Of a stretch of 64,000 bases of DNA, positions 62,549 to 64,000 are shown one piece after another. The notes below the pieces were generated by a model, which worked only from the letters and a program-made list of their open reading frames with translations, was not told where the DNA came from and made no database searches. This DNA is from Harmonia axyridis. Taxonomy: Eukaryota; Arthropoda; Insecta; Coleoptera; Coccinellidae. The stretch's first letter is position 1. Every line of letters starts with the position of its first letter. The translations under genes and the position numbers were made by a program. Location: assembly GCF_914767665.1 (NCBI RefSeq), contig NC_059504.1:24096001-24160000 (forward strand), in the 5' to 3' direction.

Positions 62549-63558
62549 TCAATTGAGCGGTACTTTTTCTATAGAATTTAACATGTACTTGGGTAAATAT
62601 CTTATTTTCTCCTTTCTTGTTATAAGAATAAGGTTAAAACCAGAAATCATGGTTCTGCAGTTTTTGCCCATTCTTATATTATTTCTTGAGAAGGATGAGA
62701 AAGAAATTGTGAAATGAAATTGTTTCTCGTATATTTTCCATTCCTCTGAGGAATCAACAAACTGATTGGATAATTGAAAAAAAAAACTAATACTTGAAAT
62801 ATCCAGAAGCTATTTCAGATGCGCAATAAAAAAGAACCCTTTTTTAGAAAAACTTTAGAAATGTAATAATTTTCTCGAACAAAAGACAGTGGTGTAGAAT
62901 AAGAATAGAAAAACTATCAGATCGCTCCCCGAATTTCTAAAAAGTTTCTGATTAGTAGGAACTTAATAAAACTATGTTTATAGTTGTGAGTTTTGACTGA
63001 TCATGTTTTTTCAAATGATAGGAAATAACGACGCACCCCTTAAGCTGATACAAAATATGCTACTGGTTGGGTACTTTTGTGGTCTAAATGTGATAATTGA
63101 GTTCTGATTTACTTGACAGGGTTGAAGGTCAGGTTGTTGGAACAAAAACCACCTCTCAGTCCAGTTGCCGACATCAATTGAGCGGTAGTTTTTCTATAGA
63201 ATTTAACATGTACTTGGGTAAATATGCTATTTTCACCTTTCTTGTTATAAGAATGAGGGTAAATACCAGAAATAATGGTTTTGCTGTTTTTGCCTATTCT
63301 TATATTTCTTGAGAAGGATAAGAAAGAAATCGTGAAATGAAAAATGAAATTGTTTCTCGTATATTTTGCATTCCTCCGAGGAATCAACAAACTGATTGGA
63401 TAATTAAAAAAAAAAATAATACTTGAAACATCCAGAAGCTATTTCAGATGCGCAATAAAAAAGAACCCTTTTTAGTGAAACTTCAGAAATGAAATAATTT
63501 TCTCGAACAAAAGTCAGTGGAGTAGAATTAGAATAGAAAAAGTATCAGATCGCTCCCC
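62549..63558. repeat. ~385-bp direct duplication
   Basis: 62549-62930 and 63174-63558 share continuous similarity from TCAATTGAGCGGTA to TATCAGATCGCTCCCC, with scattered substitutions and small indels. They are separated by 243 bases. No coding frame, inverted ends or target duplications are seen, so this is probably an uncharacterised repeat or a local duplication. Confidence 0.85.
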
Positions 63559-64000
63559 TATATTTACGCCACTGGATAATTTTGGCTGGCAACAACGATT
63601 CTGATTTAAAAAATCATTTTCAGTTCTTTCTTCGTTAATGGTTGAGCTTGGATTTAATAAAGTAGCTTATTTACTTTATAAAAAAAATGCACAGCACTAA
63701 GAGTGGCTATTTGCTTAGTATGTATAAAAGAACTAAAATTCCATCTGTCTCTACCAACTCTTGAACTTTTCTTTATAAAATTTCTTTTATTTGATATTAA
63801 AACTGAATTTTCCAATTTTCAAGTTTTTTCCTTCATTTTTACCAAAAAAGATGTATTACTAGGAAACCTCTAATATTTCAAGCTCCTGAGCTATATGAAA
63901 AATCCATTGATATGTTCAATCCACAAACTACAACCCGAAAATATTGATTTCAATTTTAAATATAAGGTAAATATAAAAATAAAACATGATTTTATTTATT
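63559..64000. other. AT-rich DNA, no gene recognised
   Basis: No recognisable feature. Confidence 0.4.

Overview
This is eukaryotic, AT-rich and almost entirely made of transposable elements. I see no host protein gene. The mix (Harbinger with a Myb-like partner gene, LOA/R1-like and CR1-like LINEs, Penelope-like elements, a Tc1/mariner-type transposase with DD41D-like spacing, gypsy LTR elements, (TA)n tracts, short GT-AG introns) points to an arthropod, most likely an insect and perhaps a beetle. The species cannot be fixed from this window.

Layout, left to right. 1-815: unique AT-rich DNA with a tRNA-like SINE relic. 816-7095: a PIF/Harbinger transposon with spliced HARBI1 transposase (+) and spliced Myb-like gene (-), itself invaded by a 1.9 kb TIR element. 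7096-9189: no genes. 9190-16290: a foldback element with ~1 kb inverted arms and a captured hAT fragment; a CR1-like LINE (9365-12996) interrupts its left arm. 16726-22379: a palindrome whose right arm is split by a complete LOA/R1-like LINE (16853-22339) with a 14-bp target duplication. 22378-28973: (TA)n tracts, two Penelope-like elements (one with a hammerhead-like motif) and a 2.4 kb near-perfect palindrome built from two inverted 3' halves of a mariner-type transposon. 28974-31740: a three-level nest, in which a miniature LTR element sits in a Harbinger-type element that sits in the reverse-transcriptase FADD motif of a LINE. 31775-38930: a CR1-like LINE relic split by a gypsy-type element whose only ORF fuses Gag to the integrase C-terminus. 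39121-40650: a decayed TIR transposon. 40905-52879: a 12 kb gypsy-type element (- strand) carrying a protein kinase. 53160-55160: a third Penelope relic with a hammerhead motif. 55567-57577: a third LTR of the kinase element family, opposite orientation. 57578-64000: mostly unique AT-rich DNA with a LINE relic, a hairpin, a Penelope relic and a 390-bp direct duplication.

Two systems look worth following up. (1) The gypsy-type element at 40905-52879 encodes, after integrase and in the position where env usually lies, an intact 351-aa Ser/Thr-type protein kinase with every catalytic motif, followed by an intact 211-aa protein whose paired zinc knuckles are a second copy of the element's own Gag nucleocapsid module. 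gag and pol are full of frameshifts and stops, yet these two ORFs are open. (2) The 942-bp element at 29828-30769 has 252-bp LTRs, PBS, polypurine tract and 4-bp target duplication. Each LTR carries a tRNA-like RNA polymerase III promoter and a complete type III hammerhead ribozyme whose two loops contain a perfectly complementary 10-nt pair. This is an LTR-retrozyme layout of the kind described from plants, here in an animal.

All coordinates come from reading the sequence by eye. Family names rest on motif recognition, not on database searches.
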